Source: Agromyces sp. CF514 (GTDB lineage: Bacteria; Actinomycetota; Actinomycetes; Actinomycetales; Microbacteriaceae). Taken from it: a stretch of DNA of 64,000 nt. The notes below the pieces were generated by a model, which saw only the letters and a list, made by a program, of their open reading frames with translations, did not search any database and was not told where the DNA came from. Positions 9,483-17,744 of the stretch are shown piece after piece; within the stretch, counting starts at the first letter, position 1, and each line of letters begins with the position of its first letter. A program made the position numbers and the translations under genes. Where the stretch lies: assembly GCF_900113185.1 (NCBI RefSeq), contig NZ_FOZD01000001.1, positions 930,001-994,000 on the forward strand. Direction: 5' to 3'.

Positions 9483-10440
9483 GTTGCGGTACGTGCTGAA
9501 CGAGGACGACGTCGGAGCCGTGCGCTTCGCGCTCTCACCCCTGTGCGAACTCGGGCTGTCGTTGCGCGCGATCCGCGAGCCCGCGAGGTTCCCGCTGCAG
9601 CTCGGCTGGCTGCGCCGCACCGAGGAGGCCCGCGAACGGCTCGACATGCACGTGCTCGGGGCGCTCATCGACGAACGCATGTGGACGCCCGACTTCTTGA
9701 ACCCCCGCCCGGCGTCGCCGCTCACGCGCCTCGAAGACGAGTTTCGCGCGCTCGCCGCGACGCCGCCCGACGTGTTCCGCAGCGACCTCGTCGCCGTGCA
9801 CGGGCACGTGCCAGAGGTGTTCGCCGGGTCGACGAGCCAGGCGCTGCGCCGCATCATCCGTGCCCTGTCACAGCTCTGGGAGACCTGCTTCGAACCGTAC
9901 TGGCCGCGCATGCGCGCCGTGCTCGAGGCCGACGTCGTCTACCGCGGCCGTCAGATCGCGCAGGCCGGAGTCGCGAGCATGCTGAACGGCCTCTCGCCGC
10001 GCATCGCCTACGACCACGGCGTGGTCTCCGTGCGCCTCGCAGACCCGAAGGATCGAACGCTCGCGATCGACGGCAACGGCCTCACCCTCATGCCCACGAT
10101 GTTCACGCGTCGCGCCTCGGCGCCGATCGGCGACGGGCCGCCGATGATCCTCTACTCGGCCAGGGGCCAGGGCGCCCTCTGGGAGGCCGAGCCCGTGGCC
10201 AATCCCGCCGCGGTCGCCGCGGTGCTCGGCGAGACGCGCGCGAGCCTGCTCGCCGCCCTCGGCGACCCCGCGTCATCGACCGAGCTCGGGGTGCGCTTCG
10301 GCGTCACCGCCTCGGCCGTGAACCAGCACCTGCGCGTGCTGCGCGACGCCGGCCTGCTCGTCAGTACCCGCTACGGCCGCAGCGTGCTCTACCTGCGCAG
10401 CGAGCTCGGTTCGGCCCTGCTCGAGTCGCGCTCGGGCTGA
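9481..10440 (+). CDS. ArsR-type regulator with DUF5937-like sensor part
   Basis: A 319-residue protein. The C-terminal 70 residues form an ArsR-type winged helix: SSTELGVRFGVTASAVNQHLRVL followed by DAGLLVSTRYGRSVLYL. The N-terminal 230 residues match the DUF5937 type seen in actinobacterial ArsR-like regulators (MLRYVLNEDDVGAVRFALSP, and a mid-section resembling a ligand pocket). The ATG at 9481 is chosen over a TTG at 9472 because homologues start at MLRY. The divergent MFS gene and the shared palindrome suggest an effector that is also the transported compound. Confidence 0.85.
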   Translation: MLRYVLNEDDVGAVRFALSPLCELGLSLRAIREPARFPLQLGWLRRTEEARERLDMHVLGALIDERMWTPDFLNPRPASPLTRLEDEFRALAATPPDVFRSDLVAVHGHVPEVFAGSTSQALRRIIRALSQLWETCFEPYWPRMRAVLEADVVYRGRQIAQAGVASMLNGLSPRIAYDHGVVSVRLADPKDRTLAIDGNGLTLMPTMFTRRASAPIGDGPPMILYSARGQGALWEAEPVANPAAVAAVLGETRASLLAALGDPASSTELGVRFGVTASAVNQHLRVLRDAGLLVSTRYGRSVLYLRSELGSALLESRSG

Positions 10441-10465
10441 CCTGGGGATTCGCCCGATCGTGCGC

Positions 10466-10489
10466 GAGCGGATGCCGCGGCATCCGCTC
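10466..10489. terminator. perfect 24-bp palindrome between convergent genes
   Basis: A loop-less palindrome with half-site GAGCGGATGCCG lies between the stop codons of the ArsR-type gene and the DUF1232 gene. It belongs to the GGATGCC/GGCATCC hairpin family that recurs in this window and probably ends transcription from both sides. Confidence 0.6.
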
Positions 10490-10518
10490 ACCGCTCGCTC
10501 ACCTTGTCGCGGCGCGGC

Positions 10519-10749
10519 CTACTTCGCGCCGGGGGCGGCGAGCCACCGTCGCTGCTCCCGAACGACCAGCAGCGCGAGCATGCCCCACAGGCCGAGGTCG
10601 TCGGCGAGCCCGAGCGGGCCGAGCACGAGTTCGGGCATCAGGTCGATCGGCGAGATCGCGTAGACGGTCGCCGCGATCGCGGCGACCCACGTCACCGGCG
10701 CGATCCGGTGCTCACCGGATCGGACCGCCTTGAGAAAGCTCCACCACAT
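10519..10749 (-). CDS. DUF1232 (YkvA-like) small membrane protein
   Basis: A 76-residue protein with the DUF1232 hallmark YAISPIDLMPE and two hydrophobic helices (APVTWVAAIAATVYA and a second around GLADDLGLWGMLALLVV). The function of the family is unknown. The ATG at 10749 has GGAGG almost adjacent; a GTG six codons upstream is an alternative start. It is convergent with the ArsR-type gene and lies downstream of the YciI-like gene. Confidence 0.75.
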   Translation of the reverse strand: MWWSFLKAVRSGEHRIAPVTWVAAIAATVYAISPIDLMPELVLGPLGLADDLGLWGMLALLVVREQRRWLAAPGAK

Positions 10750-10790
10750 GCCTCCAGTGTGCGGCACGCGGCGCTCGACGGGAACGGGCC

Positions 10791-11132
10791 TCAGCTCTCG
10801 GGGTCGTACATGAATTCCCGGACCTCCTGCGCGCACCGGCAGGCGGTCGCGATCTTGGCGGCCCACTCGAGGGCGGCCGCGCGGGTCGGGAGTTCCAGCA
10901 CGGTGTATCCGCCGTCGAACTGCGTCGTCTGCGGGTAGGTGCCTTCGGTGACCGTTCCGTCGCCGTCGACCATGACGGGCGCGACGCCCTCGTCGATGCC
11001 GCCGCCGAACACCCAGACGCCGGCGTCCTTCGCCTCCTGGACGACGGCGTGCGCGGCATCCGCCACGGCCGGCAGGTCGTCAGCCGAGACGACCATGGCG
11101 CTGCTCGGGAACGAGATCAGGTACTTCGTCAT
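10791..11132 (-). CDS. YciI-like (DGPF domain) protein
   Basis: A 113-residue protein of the YCII-related/DGPF family: MTKYLISFPSSAMVV, then GVWVFGGGIDEGVAPVMVDG, GGYTVLELPTRAAALEWAAK and a short Cys/Glu-rich C-terminus. In actinobacteria such proteins often sit near ECF sigma factors; none is here. GAGGAG upstream of the ATG at 11132 is a clear ribosome-binding site. It follows the DUF1801 gene by 19 bases, probably in one leftward operon. The biochemical role is unknown. Confidence 0.85.
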   Translation of the reverse strand: MTKYLISFPSSAMVVSADDLPAVADAAHAVVQEAKDAGVWVFGGGIDEGVAPVMVDGDGTVTEGTYPQTTQFDGGYTVLELPTRAAALEWAAKIATACRCAQEVREFMYDPES

Positions 11133-11151
11133 CGTGCTGACTCCTCGTCGT

Positions 11152-11556
11152 TCATCGGTTCGAGCCGTCCTCCGCCAACCAGGCGCGGATGACGGCGACG
11201 ATCGCCTCACGCCGGCCATCGAGGTCCTGGGCGGACGGCAGCGTGAGGCTGGCACGGATGTCGGAATGCCACGTGAGCAGCCCCTCGGGGTCGCCTGCGA
11301 ATCTCGACACGGCACCCTTCTCTTCTGCCCGCTCGGTGCCGAAGTGGAGGATGAGCCGAAGCGGTCCCTTGCCCGGGGCGTTGATCGTGAGCCGATCGAC
11401 GCCGTCGAGCGTGTAGCTGGGCGAATTCCACTTCACGATCTCGACCAGCCCGGGGCCGGCTTCGCGCACGAGCGCACGAAGCGCCTCGACGTCGGCTCGG
11501 CGCTCGGGGGCCTGGGCGGCGAGGAATTCGTCGACGGTCGCGAAGCGGGCGGGCAT
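11152..11556 (-). CDS. DUF1801 domain protein
   Basis: A 134-residue protein with the DUF1801 core VEIVKWNSPSYTLDGVDRLTI and LRLILHFGTERAEEKG. The fold resembles YdhG-type proteins; no activity is established. TAGCAT ends six bases before the ATG at 11556, with no ribosome-binding site, fitting a leaderless message. The YjbR-like gene ends nine bases upstream. Confidence 0.85.
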   Translation of the reverse strand: MPARFATVDEFLAAQAPERRADVEALRALVREAGPGLVEIVKWNSPSYTLDGVDRLTINAPGKGPLRLILHFGTERAEEKGAVSRFAGDPEGLLTWHSDIRASLTLPSAQDLDGRREAIVAVIRAWLAEDGSNR

Positions 11557-11565
11557 GCGGCGATG

Positions 11566-11961
11566 CTAGCGCTCGTCGAACTCGCGCCGCAGGTACTTGG
11601 GCGCCTGCACGCGCCAGGCCTCGGTCACGAGCTCGGCGAGGTGATCGAGCTCGATGCCCGCCATTCGGAACGCGATCTTGGGCTCGCCCCACGGGGTCGT
11701 CGTGCGCAGGAACACGTCGGGCGCCATCTGCTTGAGCGCCATGGCGTCGACCGGATCGGCGACCTTGACGCCGACGACGAGCTCTGCCGCGACGATCGCG
11801 CGCACCTCTTCGGGGATGCTCGGCCACGGGTGGCACTCCCACGCGTAGAGCTTGTTGCGCACGAACCAGGCGGCGCCGCCGGTCGTCGCGCGCTCCTCGC
11901 TGCCCGGCAGGGTCTCGGCCGTGCGGCGCAGGTCGTCGAGGGTGGCCACGAGGGCGAGCAT
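11566..11961 (-). CDS. MmcQ/YjbR family DNA-binding-like protein
   Basis: A 131-residue protein of the MmcQ/YjbR (DUF419) family, a CyaY-like fold. Typical segments are DDLRRTAETLPGSEERAT, AWFVRNKLYAWECHPW, LRTTTPWGEPKIAFRMAGIE and EAWRVQAPKYL. The function is not settled. The ATG at 11961 is used; the frame is open upstream but the sequence there is low-complexity Ala/Val. A GGATGCC palindrome lies about 100 bp upstream. Confidence 0.8.
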   Translation of the reverse strand: MLALVATLDDLRRTAETLPGSEERATTGGAAWFVRNKLYAWECHPWPSIPEEVRAIVAAELVVGVKVADPVDAMALKQMAPDVFLRTTTPWGEPKIAFRMAGIELDHLAELVTEAWRVQAPKYLRREFDER

Positions 11962-12058
11962 ACGCAGCGCCACCGACACGGCCGGAGCGCTCGCCACTGC
12001 GACGGTCGGCGCTGCGGCGGTCTGCACTGCTGCCGCGCGAACTCCGAACTGACGAATT

Positions 12059-12078
12059 GCGGATGCCGCGGCATCCGC
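12059..12078. terminator. 20-bp GGATGCC palindrome
   Basis: A perfect palindrome with half-site GCGGATGCCG lies 17 bases beyond the stop of the oxidoreductase gene and upstream of the YjbR-like gene. It is a likely terminator of the former. Confidence 0.55.
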
Positions 12079-12094
12079 TCGCTCGAACGAAGCC

Positions 12095-13069
12095 CTACTC
12101 GGGGTCGGGTGCGACGCGCAGCACGACCTTGCCCCGCACGTGCCCGCCCTCGACGAGGCGGTGCGCCTCGGCACCGGACTCGAGCGGCAGTTCACGGTCG
12201 ACGTGCACGCGCAGGGCGCCGTCGTCGACGAGTCGTGTGAGCACGGCGAGCGTGCGGGCGTCGGGGGAGCACGAGTATCCGGTCGCGCGGATGCCGCGGG
12301 CGGCCGCCTCGTCGGCCATGGTCGGCCACGATCCGGTCGGCACGTTGACGAGCAGCCCGCCGCGGCGGAGCACGTCGAGCGAACGCGTGCCCGTGTCATC
12401 CTTCACGTTGCCGATGAGGTCGATGACGACGTCCTGCTCGCCTGCGACCGCTTCGAAGCGCTCGGAACGGTAGTCGATGACGCGTTCGGCGCCCAGTCCC
12501 TGCACGAACTCGACGTTGTCGGGTCCGCAGGTCGCGGTGACGTGGGCGCCGAAGTAGGCGGCCAGCTGCACGGCCAGGTGGCCGACGCCGCCCGCGCCGG
12601 CGTGCACCAGCACGCGCTGTCCGTCGTGGACGCGCGCGACGTCGACGATCGCACCCCACGCGGTCAGCGCCGCGATCGGCAGGGCTGCGGCCTCGACGAA
12701 GCCGAGCGAGGCGGGCATGGGCGCCACGCTCATCGACGAGACCGTCACGAACTCGGCGAACGTGCCGGGCGTGCGCGGCGGGCGGGCGGCGCCGTAGACC
12801 CGATCGCCGACGTGCAGCGGGTGCGACGCGTACGGCACCTGCTCGACGACGCCCGCGAAGTCGTTTCCGAGCACGGCGGGGTAGCCCGTGATCGCGGCCG
12901 ACGTACCCCTGCCCGCGCGCGTCTTGACGTCGATCGGGTTGACACCCGCGGCCACGACCCGCACGACCACCTCGTCGCTGATGCGCGTCGGTCGCGGCAC
13001 GTCGGCGAGGTGCAGTTCGTCGGCCTCGCCCGTGCGGTCGATCACCAGGGCGCGCATCGTGTCGGTCAT
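12095..13069 (-). CDS. zinc-free NADP-dependent oxidoreductase (quinone reductase type)
   Basis: A 324-residue medium-chain dehydrogenase/reductase. The GroES-like half starts MRALVIDRTGEADELHL, with AGVNPIDVKTRAG and LGNDFAGVV. The Rossmann half has VLVHAGAGGVGHLAVQLA for NADP(H) binding, then CGPDNVEFVQGLGAERVIDY. Zinc-ligand cysteines are absent, as in the quinone oxidoreductase branch. It probably reduces quinones or enones. GAGGAT ends six bases before the ATG at 13069, suggesting leaderless translation. Its neighbours give no pathway. Confidence 0.88.
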   Translation of the reverse strand: MTDTMRALVIDRTGEADELHLADVPRPTRISDEVVVRVVAAGVNPIDVKTRAGRGTSAAITGYPAVLGNDFAGVVEQVPYASHPLHVGDRVYGAARPPRTPGTFAEFVTVSSMSVAPMPASLGFVEAAALPIAALTAWGAIVDVARVHDGQRVLVHAGAGGVGHLAVQLAAYFGAHVTATCGPDNVEFVQGLGAERVIDYRSERFEAVAGEQDVVIDLIGNVKDDTGTRSLDVLRRGGLLVNVPTGSWPTMADEAAARGIRATGYSCSPDARTLAVLTRLVDDGALRVHVDRELPLESGAEAHRLVEGGHVRGKVVLRVAPDPE

Positions 13070-13114
13070 GCGACCATCCTCGCGCGAGCGTCGCCGAGTC
13101 GTCGGAGAGTTTCG

Positions 13115-13144
13115 GCGACACGCCGCGTGGCGGCGGCGTGTCGC
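13115..13144. terminator. hairpin between hydrolase and oxidoreductase genes
   Basis: GCGACACGCCGC (13115-13126) pairs perfectly with 13133-13144 around a six-base loop. It lies downstream of the hydrolase gene and upstream of the oxidoreductase gene, both read leftward. Confidence 0.6.
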
Positions 13145-13223
13145 TCCGATCCTCCGCTGTTTCGGAGGCAGCCCGGGCAGGGCAGGAGCAGGGGCAGAAC
13201 AGCGCCAGGCGGGCGCGGAGCCG

Positions 13224-14066
13224 CTAGAAGTCGCGCAGCCAGCGCCCGACCTGCTCGGTGAGCACGTGCCCCTGGGCGGCGGGGCCGTCGTCACGGGCCG
13301 GCAGCACGAGCAGGGGTCCGGCGACACCGGCGGCCCAGCGCTCGGCCGTGGGCAGCGGGTGCACGGGGTCGCGCAGGGCGCCGACCACGAGCGAGCGGAT
13401 GCCGCGGTGCTCGAGCTCGGCCAGTTCGGCGTCGTCGCGGAACGCCCGGTTGCGGGGGATCTCGACGAGCCGCATGGCCCGGCGCGCGGCATCGGGGGCG
13501 GTGAACTGGGCGAGCAGGCCGCGCGCCCCGAGCGGGGAGATCTCGGCGACCCTCTGGTAGACCTCGCGCTCCTGGAACTCGGCCGCGCCGGAGGCCCCGG
13601 CGTCGGCGAGCACCTGCCCGATCACGGGGAATGCGCGGAGGTTCTCAGGCACCGGGCGGTCGTCGAACGACGGACGGATGAACACCGCGCGTTCGACGGG
13701 AAGCAGTCCGTCGAGGGCGATGCGCAGGGCGATCGCCGCGCCCATGGAGATGCCCATGATGGTGAGCGGCGCATCGAGATCGAGGCCGTCGGCGCCGGCA
13801 GCGCGACCGCCACGGCCTGCGGCGTCGTTGGCCCGCTCGACCGCGGCCTCGGCGAGGTCGCGGCGCACGGCTGCGGCGACCTCGGCCGCGAGGCGGTCGA
13901 GCGCGAAGTCGTCGGCATGGCCGATCTCGAGGAATCCGCCGTGCGCCCGCACGTCGGGCGCGATGACGAGTTCGTCGTCGCCGAGCACCTCGTGGACCAT
14001 GGGTTCGAGCAGCGTGAGGGGCTGACGGCGGTCGGCGCCGAGCCCGTGCAGGAGCACGACCGTCAT
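13224..14066 (-). CDS. alpha/beta hydrolase
   Basis: A 280-residue alpha/beta-hydrolase. VVLLHGLGADRRQPL is the oxyanion-hole HG motif, LTIMGISMGAAIALRIA carries the nucleophile elbow G-I-S-M-G, and SLVVGALRDPVHPL plus the late RDDGPAAQGHVL supply the likely Asp and His. The substrate is unknown. The ATG at 14066 lies 13 bases after the stop of the YqaJ-like gene, so the two are probably co-transcribed. Confidence 0.88.
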   Translation of the reverse strand: MTVVLLHGLGADRRQPLTLLEPMVHEVLGDDELVIAPDVRAHGGFLEIGHADDFALDRLAAEVAAAVRRDLAEAAVERANDAAGRGGRAAGADGLDLDAPLTIMGISMGAAIALRIALDGLLPVERAVFIRPSFDDRPVPENLRAFPVIGQVLADAGASGAAEFQEREVYQRVAEISPLGARGLLAQFTAPDAARRAMRLVEIPRNRAFRDDAELAELEHRGIRSLVVGALRDPVHPLPTAERWAAGVAGPLLVLPARDDGPAAQGHVLTEQVGRWLRDF

Positions 14067-14079
14067 GCGATCTCGACCG

Positions 14080-14799
14080 TCATGCCAGAACGCTCGGCCG
14101 GTAGTACGCGCGTGCGTCTTGTGCGGGCGCCTGCGTGGGCCGGATCGCCTCGAGCAGCTCGCCGGCCAGTTGCACGAGGATCGCGATCTGGTCGTCGTCT
14201 CGCTCGATCCACCGGCAGAGCGGCTCGGGCCCGACGGGCACGAAGTCGTCGTGCTGCTCCCACACGATGAGCGTGCGCTCTGCGCCGAGCACGTACTGCT
14301 GCCACCACACCTGCCGCAGGTAGCTGCGGGGCACGGCGCGCCACGGCTTCGACGTGGTCTTGATCTCGCACAGCTCGAGCACGCCGTCGTGCACGCGCAG
14401 GCCGTCGGGCGTGGCGAGGTGGCGGCGGTCGGATGCCGCGTGGAAGAGCAGCGAGGAGTGGCTCATGCCGTGCGTGCGCGCCGCCCACGCGGCGATCACG
14501 GGCTCGCGCTCGCGGCCGTGGTCGGTGTAGCGGCTGCCGCCGAAGCTGCGCGGGGCGCCGTGGAGCTTCTCCCAGGCCGCGGACTTCACGGACGTGCGGG
14601 TCGCGAGCTTCGCTGCGTCGGTCGCGGTCACACCCTGCGATCGTGCCCGCAGCCAGGCGACCCGGTCGCTCGAGTCGGCCACGACGCGCGTCTCGTGCGG
14701 CAGCTTCGCCGGCGGCGTGATCGAGCCGCGCTGGACTCCGGTCTCACGCAGATCGCCGTCCGGCGTGAGATCGAAGAGCGCGAAGGGGGAGTCGGGCAC
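14080..14799 (-). CDS. YqaJ-like recombinase/exonuclease-domain protein
   Basis: A 239-residue protein with a phage-recombinase-like YqaJ PD-(D/E)XK domain. WLRARSQGVTATDAAKLA is the entry helix, GREREPVIAAWAA a conserved helix, and TPDGLRVHDGVLELCEIKTT the metal site (D then E-x-K). The C-terminal Trp/Gln-rich helix QVWWQQYVLGAERTLIVWEQ also fits. Lone chromosomal copies are common in Microbacteriaceae, and their role is unknown. The GTG at 14799 has TACTCT six bases upstream; a GTG at 14826 would add nine residues but would place this -10 inside the gene. Confidence 0.8.
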   Translation of the reverse strand: MPDSPFALFDLTPDGDLRETGVQRGSITPPAKLPHETRVVADSSDRVAWLRARSQGVTATDAAKLATRTSVKSAAWEKLHGAPRSFGGSRYTDHGREREPVIAAWAARTHGMSHSSLLFHAASDRRHLATPDGLRVHDGVLELCEIKTTSKPWRAVPRSYLRQVWWQQYVLGAERTLIVWEQHDDFVPVGPEPLCRWIERDDDQIAILVQLAGELLEAIRPTQAPAQDARAYYRPSVLA

Positions 14800-14905
14800 C
14801 CAGAGAGAGTATCGCGGGCCGCCCACCTGCGGACGGCGACTTCGGTGTGTCCGATCGGTCGGCAGCCGACTCCCGGGTTCGGCGTCCGGCTCGAGCCGAG
14901 CGGGT

Positions 14906-16705
14906 TCAGCCCACCTGCACGAGTCGGCGCTGCCATCCGGTCGACCCGTCGGGCGCGATGGGCGCGCGTTCCTCGACCTGCAGGTTGCCGTCGCGGTCCG
15001 TCGCCCGCACGGTCACGTTGTGGGTGCCGCTCGTCGCCTCCCACTCGAGGAACCACTGCACCCAGGTGTCGGCGTTGACCGGGTTCGAGAGGGTCGCGAG
15101 CTGCCAGTCGGCGTCGTCGATCTGCACCTCGACCCGCTCGATGCCGACGGTCTGCGCCCAGGCGACACCGGCGATCACGGTCGTCCCAGGTCGGACGGCC
15201 TTGTCGAGACGAGGGGTGTCGATGCGCGACGAGAGCTTGATCGGCGCCTTCGCGCTGTAGCCGCGCGGGGTCCAGTACGCCTCCTCCGCGTCGAAGCGCG
15301 TGACCTTCAGCTCGGTCACCCACTTCGTCGCCGAGACGTAGCCGTAGAGGCCGGGCACGACCATCCGCACCGGGAAGCCGTGCTCGAGCGGCAGCGGCTC
15401 GCCGTTCATGGCGACCGCGAGGATCGCGTCGAGTCCGGCGTCGGTGAGCGAACCGAGCGGTGTCGACGCGGTGAACCCGTCGACGCTCCGGGACAGCACC
15501 ATGTCGGCGTCGGCTCCAGGGCGCGCCAGGGCCAGCACGTCGCGCACGGGCACGCCCAGCCACTTCGCCGTGCCGAGCAGGTCGCCGCCGACCTCGTTCG
15601 AGACGCAGGTCAGCGTGATCGAGTATTCGTCGAGGCCCATGGCCACGAGGTCGTCGAAGGTGAGCTCCACGCGCTCGCCGACCATGCCGTCGACCACGAG
15701 CCGCCAGGTCGCCGGGTCGACCGAGGGCACGGTCAGCGCGGTATCGACCCGGTAGAAGTCGGCGTTCGGCGTGTACAACGGCGTGATGCCGGGGATGTCG
15801 AGCTCGGCGCCATCCGGAATCATCACCGTCGAGTTCGGCGCGGGCAGCCTCAGCGCCTTGCGAACGGCGGCGATCGAGCTCGTCGCGGCGCCGGCCACGC
15901 GCGAGCCGACGCCGACCACGAGTGCGGATGCCGCTGCCAGCCCCGCGAGCACGAAGAACCCGCGACGGTCGACGGATGCCGCGGCGCGGCCGCCCTTCGC
16001 GCGCTCGCCGGGGTCTTCGGTCGCCGTCACGGGCGCCGGTGCAGGCTTCGGTGCAGGGGCCGGGATCCCCGTCTCCGGGGCAGCAGGCGCCCACGCCGCC
16101 TCCGCGGTGGCGGCCGCCTGCGCGGCCTTCGCCTTCGCCGCGGCGGACGTGGCCGATGCGTGGCGCGCGGCAGCCGCAGCGCGGTCGTCGCGCCACGCGC
16201 GCAGCCGGAAGACGAGCAGATGCAGCACGACGATGCCCGCCGCGGTGCCGACGACGGGAGGAAGCCAGGCGAACGCGGTCGCGCCCGTGCGGGTGACGAT
16301 GGCGGCGAACGAGAGCGCGCCGGCGAGGCCGAGTGCGACCACGCCGAGGGGCGGGCGCACGAACTGCAGCACGCCCGTGACGGCGGCGGCGACGAGCACC
16401 GCGAGGCCGAGGCCGCCGAGGAGCGCGAGCTTGTCGTTCGCGCCGAACACCTCGATGGCGAGCTCCTTCGCCCATCGCGGCACGATGTCGATGACGAACG
16501 ACCCGACCGCGAGGATCGGGCTGCCGTCGCGCGCGACGAGGAACGAGACGAGTTCGGCGGCGGCGAGGAACACCCCGGCGCTGATGACGCCGGCGAGCGA
16601 GGCGAGCGACCACCAGCGCAGCCGCGCCCGCACGGGTGAAGCCGGAGACCTGAAGTCCGTGCCGGAGCGGTCGTGGCCGCCCGATCGCCCTGCGTCGTGC
16701 TCCAT
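14906..16705 (-). CDS. membrane-anchored sulfite-oxidase-type molybdopterin oxidoreductase
   Basis: A 599-residue fusion. Residues about 30-175 hold roughly four to five membrane helices. A linker rich in Ala, Pro and Lys follows (about 180-255). SVDRRGFFVLAGLAAASALV is a twin-arginine-like membrane segment. From about residue 300 comes an Oxidored_molyb domain with ITLTCVSNEVGG, whose Cys is the molybdenum ligand in the SUOX family. A Mo-co dimerisation domain ends the protein (GVAWAQTVGIERVEVQID, then WVQWFLEWEATSG). It probably faces outside the membrane. Substrate and electron acceptor are unknown. It is divergent from the iron-box gene. Confidence 0.88.
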   Translation of the reverse strand: MEHDAGRSGGHDRSGTDFRSPASPVRARLRWWSLASLAGVISAGVFLAAAELVSFLVARDGSPILAVGSFVIDIVPRWAKELAIEVFGANDKLALLGGLGLAVLVAAAVTGVLQFVRPPLGVVALGLAGALSFAAIVTRTGATAFAWLPPVVGTAAGIVVLHLLVFRLRAWRDDRAAAAARHASATSAAAKAKAAQAAATAEAAWAPAAPETGIPAPAPKPAPAPVTATEDPGERAKGGRAAASVDRRGFFVLAGLAAASALVVGVGSRVAGAATSSIAAVRKALRLPAPNSTVMIPDGAELDIPGITPLYTPNADFYRVDTALTVPSVDPATWRLVVDGMVGERVELTFDDLVAMGLDEYSITLTCVSNEVGGDLLGTAKWLGVPVRDVLALARPGADADMVLSRSVDGFTASTPLGSLTDAGLDAILAVAMNGEPLPLEHGFPVRMVVPGLYGYVSATKWVTELKVTRFDAEEAYWTPRGYSAKAPIKLSSRIDTPRLDKAVRPGTTVIAGVAWAQTVGIERVEVQIDDADWQLATLSNPVNADTWVQWFLEWEATSGTHNVTVRATDRDGNLQVEERAPIAPDGSTGWQRRLVQVG

Positions 16706-16838
16706 GTCGCGCCTCCGTTCGCGGCGCGGAGTCGTCCGCCCGTCACCGGTGGTTCGGCACGGGCGGCGAGCCGGATTGGCCGCTCGTCGCCGGCGACGAT
16801 CGGCGCAGGCTTCGAGTTCGCTGTGCTCGCGTTGCGCA

Positions 16839-16857
16839 ATAGGTAAGGCAAACCTAA
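16839..16857 (+). promoter_or_regulatory. IdeR/DtxR-type iron box
   Basis: ATAGGTAAGGCAAACCTAA matches 16 of 19 positions of the IdeR/DmdR consensus TTAGGTTAGGCTAACCTAA. It ends 37 bp before the SIP-like gene, so that gene is probably repressed when iron is plentiful. Confidence 0.75.
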
Positions 16858-16894
16858 GATGAACGGAGAACCCATTCCGAGGAGAGGCTGGTCC

Positions 16895-17281
16895 ATGGTC
16901 AGCAGGATGCGACCGAGCACGCCGCCGGCGGCACGCGTGCTCATGGCCGGCGACACGGGCGACGTCGCGGCGATCCGATCCCGGCTCGCCGACTGCGATC
17001 CGAACGCGACCGGCCTGGTCTTCATCGAGGCGTTCAACGCCGTGCAGATCGTGCCCATCGAGGCGCCGACCGGCATCGGCGTGCACTGGGTGTTCCGCGA
17101 GCGCCCGCAGGGAACGGTCGCCCCGCGCGGTCAGTCGCTCGTCGCGGCCGTCGATGCCTGGCTCGACGAGTGGATGCGCCCCGAGGGTGGCGTCGAGATC
17201 TCGATCTGGCTCGGCGCGCGTTCGTCAGACGTGGTCGCCACGTTCGCGAGCCGCCTCGACCGCGAGCTCGCCGCGATCTGA
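16895..17281 (+). CDS. short SIP-domain-like protein under iron control
   Basis: A 128-residue protein that resembles the C-terminal NAD(P)H-binding half of siderophore-interacting proteins (ViuB/SIP): VLMAGDTGDVAAIRSRLADC parallels the family's AGDETA...I segment, and GVHWVFRERP and WLGARSSDVV follow the same order. The N-terminal FAD-binding half is absent, so it cannot be a complete ferric-siderophore reductase. The ATG at 16895 is chosen for AGGAGAG eight bases upstream; an ATG at 16859 almost touches the iron box and has no ribosome-binding site. The iron box supports an iron-related role. Confidence 0.75.
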   Translation: MVSRMRPSTPPAARVLMAGDTGDVAAIRSRLADCDPNATGLVFIEAFNAVQIVPIEAPTGIGVHWVFRERPQGTVAPRGQSLVAAVDAWLDEWMRPEGGVEISIWLGARSSDVVATFASRLDRELAAI

Positions 17282-17296
17282 TCTTCGACGGGCGGT

Positions 17297-17695
17297 TCAG
17301 CCCTCGGCCGGGATCGCCGCGATCGCGCTCACCTCGACGACGAACGCGGGGTTCGCGAACCCGGCGACCTGGATGACCTGCACGGTCGTCGCGTGCCGCC
17401 CCCAGACCTCGGCCGACGCCTGGTAGCCCTCGGTCGCGTCGGCACCGGCCACGAGCGTGATCGTGAGCGACACCACGTTGGTCTGGTCGGCACCCGCCTC
17501 GGCGAGCACGGCGAGCAGGTTCTGCATGGCGCGACGGGTCTGCGGCCCGAGGCCGCCCTCGACGACGACGCCTTCGGCATCGACGCCGTTCTGCCCTCCG
17601 ACGTAGAGGGTGTGGTGCGCCCCGGTGACGAGCACACCCTGGCTGAAGGCCGGGCTGCGGTGCAGCGACGGCGGGTTGAGGTGCGTGATCTCCAT
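17297..17695 (-). CDS. RidA/YjgF family protein
   Basis: A 132-residue Rid-family protein. Members form trimers, and RidA itself hydrolyses reactive enamine/imine intermediates. Segments are SQGVLVTGAHHTLYVGGQNG, QTRRAMQNLLAVLAEAGAD, and the C-terminal VIQVAGFANPAFVVEVSAIA. The usual Arg in the R-V-x-V-E segment is not obvious here, so it may be a Rid1-7 relative without deaminase activity. It is convergent with the SIP-like gene, with 15 bases between stops. Confidence 0.88.
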   Translation of the reverse strand: MEITHLNPPSLHRSPAFSQGVLVTGAHHTLYVGGQNGVDAEGVVVEGGLGPQTRRAMQNLLAVLAEAGADQTNVVSLTITLVAGADATEGYQASAEVWGRHATTVQVIQVAGFANPAFVVEVSAIAAIPAEG

Positions 17696-17744
17696 GCGTC
17701 CGGTCTACGCCCGCCCACCGACATCCGGACTAGACATCCGGAAC

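Noticed and set aside
16859-16894. ATG at 16859 as start of the SIP-like gene
   Set aside because: It nearly touches the iron box and has no ribosome-binding site; ATG 16895 has AGGAGAG at good spacing.
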